From the NCBI RefSeq assembly GCF_014218805.1, contig NZ_JACJUV010000001.1, positions 2,864,501-2,928,500 on the forward strand: a DNA stretch of 64,000 nt, read 5' to 3'. The position numbers and the translations under genes are program-made. Positions 61,452 to 64,000 of this stretch are shown here, one piece after another. Each line of letters starts with the position of its first letter. Within the stretch, counting starts at the first letter, position 1. This DNA comes from Teredinibacter franksiae (GTDB taxonomy: Bacteria > Pseudomonadota > Gammaproteobacteria > Pseudomonadales > Cellvibrionaceae). Under the pieces are notes generated by a model. It did not search any database. It saw only the letters and a list, made by a program, of their open reading frames with translations, and was not told the DNA's origin.

Positions 61452-63959
61452 ATGCAGTTAACCCACTGGAAAATAGGCAGAAGCGCAGCAGACGAGTTCG
61501 CATCGCCAGAACAAGTGCCACACCACGCGTATCAATGGCAATCGATGGCTGCGACTACGGTGGCAGATGTTATGCAGGCGTACCAGCTTCCCTGCGAAAA
61601 GCTTGATGAATACGATTGGTGGTTTAGTTGTTCTTTTTCGGCCAGCGAAAAAAAGCTTGCTGAATCGCTTGCGCAAATAACCTGTGATGGCTTGGCAACT
61701 TTGGCCGAGGTATGGTTAAACGGCACTTGCTTGGGTGAATCTAACAATTTATTTTTACCTTATTGTGCGCAGGTAAACGGTTTGTTGCGCCGAGATAATC
61801 AGTTGGTTGTTGTGTTTCGCTCCCTTGCACATGCGCTTGGGAAAAAGCATGTGCGTCCTGCCTGGAAAACGCGTTTAGTTGACCAACAGAATCTACGGTG
61901 GTATCGAACCAGTCTTATTGGCTATATTCCTGCCTGGATGCCCGATAAAAAACCTGTAGGTTTTATTGGCGATGTTCGCATTTTTAGCTGGGAGGATATG
62001 GCTACCGAGACGTTTTCTGTTCGCCCCGACGTAAAAGACGACGTGTGCTACGTTGACGTGCAGGCTGAATTTGACACTGAGGCGGTGTACATTTCTCGAG
62101 CGCAGATTGTCTTCGACATTAACGGCATCCACTACCCGATAGCCTGTCAGCATATCTCATCCGAAGGTGTTATTTGTGTACCAAAACAGCGTATTGAGCT
62201 TGGGAGCCTGCCGCTATGGTGGCCTCATACCCACGGTGAACCGAAAACCCACAGGTACAAAATAATACTGAAAACCTACGACGGTGGAAAAGCGTCTACG
62301 ACGGTTCTCAAGCAGGGCGCTCTGGCGTTTCGTTGTGTAAGCCTGGAAAGGCCAGACAATAACGTTGTGTTAAAGATCAATAGCAAAGCGGTATTTTCAC
62401 GTGGTGCTTGTTGGATAACGCCGGATATTATCCGACTAAAAACCACCACTGAGCAGTTGCAAAAGCTTTTGCTGTTGGCGCGTGATGCCGGTATTAACAT
62501 GTTGCGCATTCCTGGCACTATGTTCTACGAACAATCAGAATTTTATGCGCTCTGTGATCAAATCGGAATTTTGGTTTGGCAAGATTGCATGTTTGCTAAT
62601 ATGGATTACCCGGTAGGTGATGAAGGGTTTATCGCTAATGTTGGTAAAGAAGTTGAGTATCAATTTAAGCGACTTCAGCAATATGCTTGTGTCGTTGTAT
62701 TTTGTGGCGGTAGCGAGGTATATCAGCAGGCCGCACTATTGGGTATTGAGCCGCAATATTGGAACAAGACGTTGTTTGAGCAGTTATTGCCGACTAAGTT
62801 ACACGAGGCGTACGGTGAATTTCCTTATTTTCCCTCTACGCCCTGTGAGGGAGACTTACCAATACACCTAGAAGATGGCATATGCCATTACTGGGGCGTT
62901 GGCGCCTACCGTGGAGACCTTACAGACCCACAGAAATTCGATATAAAGTTTTCATCAGAATGTCTTGGCTTTTCCAATATTCCCAGTGAGGAAACGCTTA
63001 AAAAAGTTTTTGGTCTGGCGGCGCCCGCTGTTCATACGCCGCTCTGGAAACACGGAGTACCGCGGGACTCTGCCGCTGGTTGGGATTTTGAAGATATTAG
63101 AGATCATTATCTTAAGGCGCTTTTCGCTATTGAGGCGCGAGAACTTCGATACGAGGATAATGACCGTTACCATCGCTTATCCCGTTTGGTGTCTGGTGAA
63201 GCGATGCGCGCAGTATTTCGATATTGGCGATCGTCGCGCAGTAATTGTTTTGGTGGGGTAATCTGGTTTTATCGTGACTTGGTCGAGGGCGCCGGGTGGG
63301 GCCTGATCGACAGCTACGACACGCCTAAGTCTTGTTACCATCTTCTCGGTCATGTATTGCAATCACAACAAGTGCTTATACTCGATGAGGCATTTAACGG
63401 GCACCGTATAGAGCTGATCAATGAGCGTAACACGCAACTTAATGCGGTGTTGCATATTGGCCTTGTCGGTTTCGATGGCCAGCTAATTGATGAGATTGTT
63501 AAAAGTATACAGCTAGAAGAGTCCAGCAGTACCCGCTTCTCACTCGATGAAGAGATTGGCCGTTTTACTGACACAACACATGCCTATAAATTTGGAGCAC
63601 AGCGAGTGTATGCACTGGTGGCAGAACTCCGGTCTTCGACTGATGTGTTAATTAGTCAGGATGTCGTATTTCCAAATAGGAAGTGTATCGAAATGCAGCC
63701 CGGAAATTTAGAGTGTACGCTTGCTGAAAAAATTACTTCGAATCATTTCGCTTTGATACTTCAATCCAATACGTTTTTGGAATACGTTACTTTAGCGAGT
63801 AAAAAATACCGCTTTAACAAAAATATTTTATGTCTGTTGCCGGGTAAGAAATACAAAGTTTTTGCGACTAGCGATGAGAACTCTATGGCAATAGCAGAGA
63901 AAGTGCGCGTTTTGGCCTCTGCAATCAATACAAAAAAAGACTTTCGTTTTGTTTTATAA
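61452..63959 (+). CDS. GH2-like glycosidase or glycan-acting protein
   Basis: The 835-residue protein has the GH2 plan: N-terminal jelly roll (about 30-200, with LATLAEVWLNGTCLGESNNL), Ig-like domain (about 205-310), a TIM-barrel (about 320-640) with MLRIPGTMFYEQSEFYALCD and LVWQDCMFANMDYP, and C-terminal beta domains. The acid/base glutamate would be E422 (FCGGSEVYQQ, where GNE/NNE is usual) and the nucleophile E503 (SSECLGFSN, where SEFG is usual). No signal peptide is present, so it is cytoplasmic. The altered motifs mean activity is likely but unusual. It is 26 bp after the DUF1839 gene and may act on an aminoacylated glycan. Confidence 0.85.
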   Translation: MQLTHWKIGRSAADEFASPEQVPHHAYQWQSMAATTVADVMQAYQLPCEKLDEYDWWFSCSFSASEKKLAESLAQITCDGLATLAEVWLNGTCLGESNNLFLPYCAQVNGLLRRDNQLVVVFRSLAHALGKKHVRPAWKTRLVDQQNLRWYRTSLIGYIPAWMPDKKPVGFIGDVRIFSWEDMATETFSVRPDVKDDVCYVDVQAEFDTEAVYISRAQIVFDINGIHYPIACQHISSEGVICVPKQRIELGSLPLWWPHTHGEPKTHRYKIILKTYDGGKASTTVLKQGALAFRCVSLERPDNNVVLKINSKAVFSRGACWITPDIIRLKTTTEQLQKLLLLARDAGINMLRIPGTMFYEQSEFYALCDQIGILVWQDCMFANMDYPVGDEGFIANVGKEVEYQFKRLQQYACVVVFCGGSEVYQQAALLGIEPQYWNKTLFEQLLPTKLHEAYGEFPYFPSTPCEGDLPIHLEDGICHYWGVGAYRGDLTDPQKFDIKFSSECLGFSNIPSEETLKKVFGLAAPAVHTPLWKHGVPRDSAAGWDFEDIRDHYLKALFAIEARELRYEDNDRYHRLSRLVSGEAMRAVFRYWRSSRSNCFGGVIWFYRDLVEGAGWGLIDSYDTPKSCYHLLGHVLQSQQVLILDEAFNGHRIELINERNTQLNAVLHIGLVGFDGQLIDEIVKSIQLEESSSTRFSLDEEIGRFTDTTHAYKFGAQRVYALVAELRSSTDVLISQDVVFPNRKCIEMQPGNLECTLAEKITSNHFALILQSNTFLEYVTLASKKYRFNKNILCLLPGKKYKVFATSDENSMAIAEKVRVLASAINTKKDFRFVL

Positions 63960-64000
63960 ACATGTATTAGGCAATTGGTAGTGTATGACAGTGGTTATTG

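Noticed and set aside
63985..64000. Start of a further plus-strand gene at the right edge (ATGACAGTGGTT)
   Set aside because: Only five codons are visible, with competing GTG starts; nothing can be supported.
1..64000. tRNA, rRNA, riboswitch or retron-type RNA genes
   Set aside because: No cloverleaf, rRNA segment or reverse transcriptase was recognised by eye; a covariance-model scan would be needed to exclude small RNAs.

Overview
The window looks like a chromosomal segment of a Gram-negative, probably marine, gammaproteobacterium of the Cellvibrionales type. This is an inference from gene content and protein style (hemH, glutathione-dependent formaldehyde oxidation, an XrtA exopolysaccharide locus); there is no rRNA or tRNA gene to test it. 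No tRNA, rRNA, CRISPR array or intact transposase was seen.

Region 1 (1-17003, mostly minus strand) is a contractile phage-tail-like locus of P2/Mu type: tail-terminator-like protein, spike, gp25-like wedge, sheath, tube, a P2 E/E'-type chaperone pair with a canonical -1 frameshift heptamer, a protein in the tape-measure position, two baseplate J-like proteins, gpI and a fibre running off the left edge. No capsid, portal or terminase gene is visible. Upstream lie an FHA/winged-helix protein and a Ser/Thr kinase, suggesting phosphorylation control. Between kinase and tail operon, on the opposite strand, sits a large DUF4157 protein typical of cargo of extracellular contractile injection systems, followed by a two-Rossmann flavoprotein-like region. 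This cargo is bracketed by an imperfect direct repeat of about 257 bp (roughly 88 % identical by eye). The repeat duplicates the kinase 3' end, the intergenic region and the first codons of the tail operon, so the cargo looks like a module inserted by recombination.

Region 2 (17542-22896) holds housekeeping genes: a TrmA/RlmD-family RNA methyltransferase, a membrane protein, fghA, adhC, hemH and a small acidic protein with a strong terminator.

Region 3 (23145-56684) is an exosortase-A (XrtA)-type exopolysaccharide locus. It has an initiating sugar transferase, Wza-like export lipoprotein, Wzc-like chain-length protein, outer-membrane barrel, FemAB-like protein with a seryl-tRNA-synthetase-like N-terminal coiled coil, three polysaccharide deacetylases, exosortase, two ATP-grasp proteins, a pyruvyltransferase-like protein, several glycosyltransferases, an O-acetylation pair (MBOAT plus SGNH-like), ligase/polymerase, flippase, acyltransferase, low-molecular-weight phosphatase, a DegT-like protein, a beta-propeller protein and an AsnB-like amidotransferase. 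Its centre (about 35.4-48.4 kb) is clearly AT-richer than its edges, as expected of a shuffled serotype-like core. No PEP-CTERM substrate of the exosortase is seen in the window.

Region 4 (56816-63959) is a compact plus-strand operon: PrpF-like isomerase, acyl carrier protein, acyl-CoA-dehydrogenase-like flavoprotein, amino acid:carrier-protein ligase (class II synthetase-like), DUF1839 protein and a GH2-like glycosidase. Together these suggest an amino acid is loaded on a carrier protein, possibly oxidised there, and used near a glycan. The pathway and product are unknown, and this operon and the repeat-flanked cargo module are the best candidates for undescribed biology.
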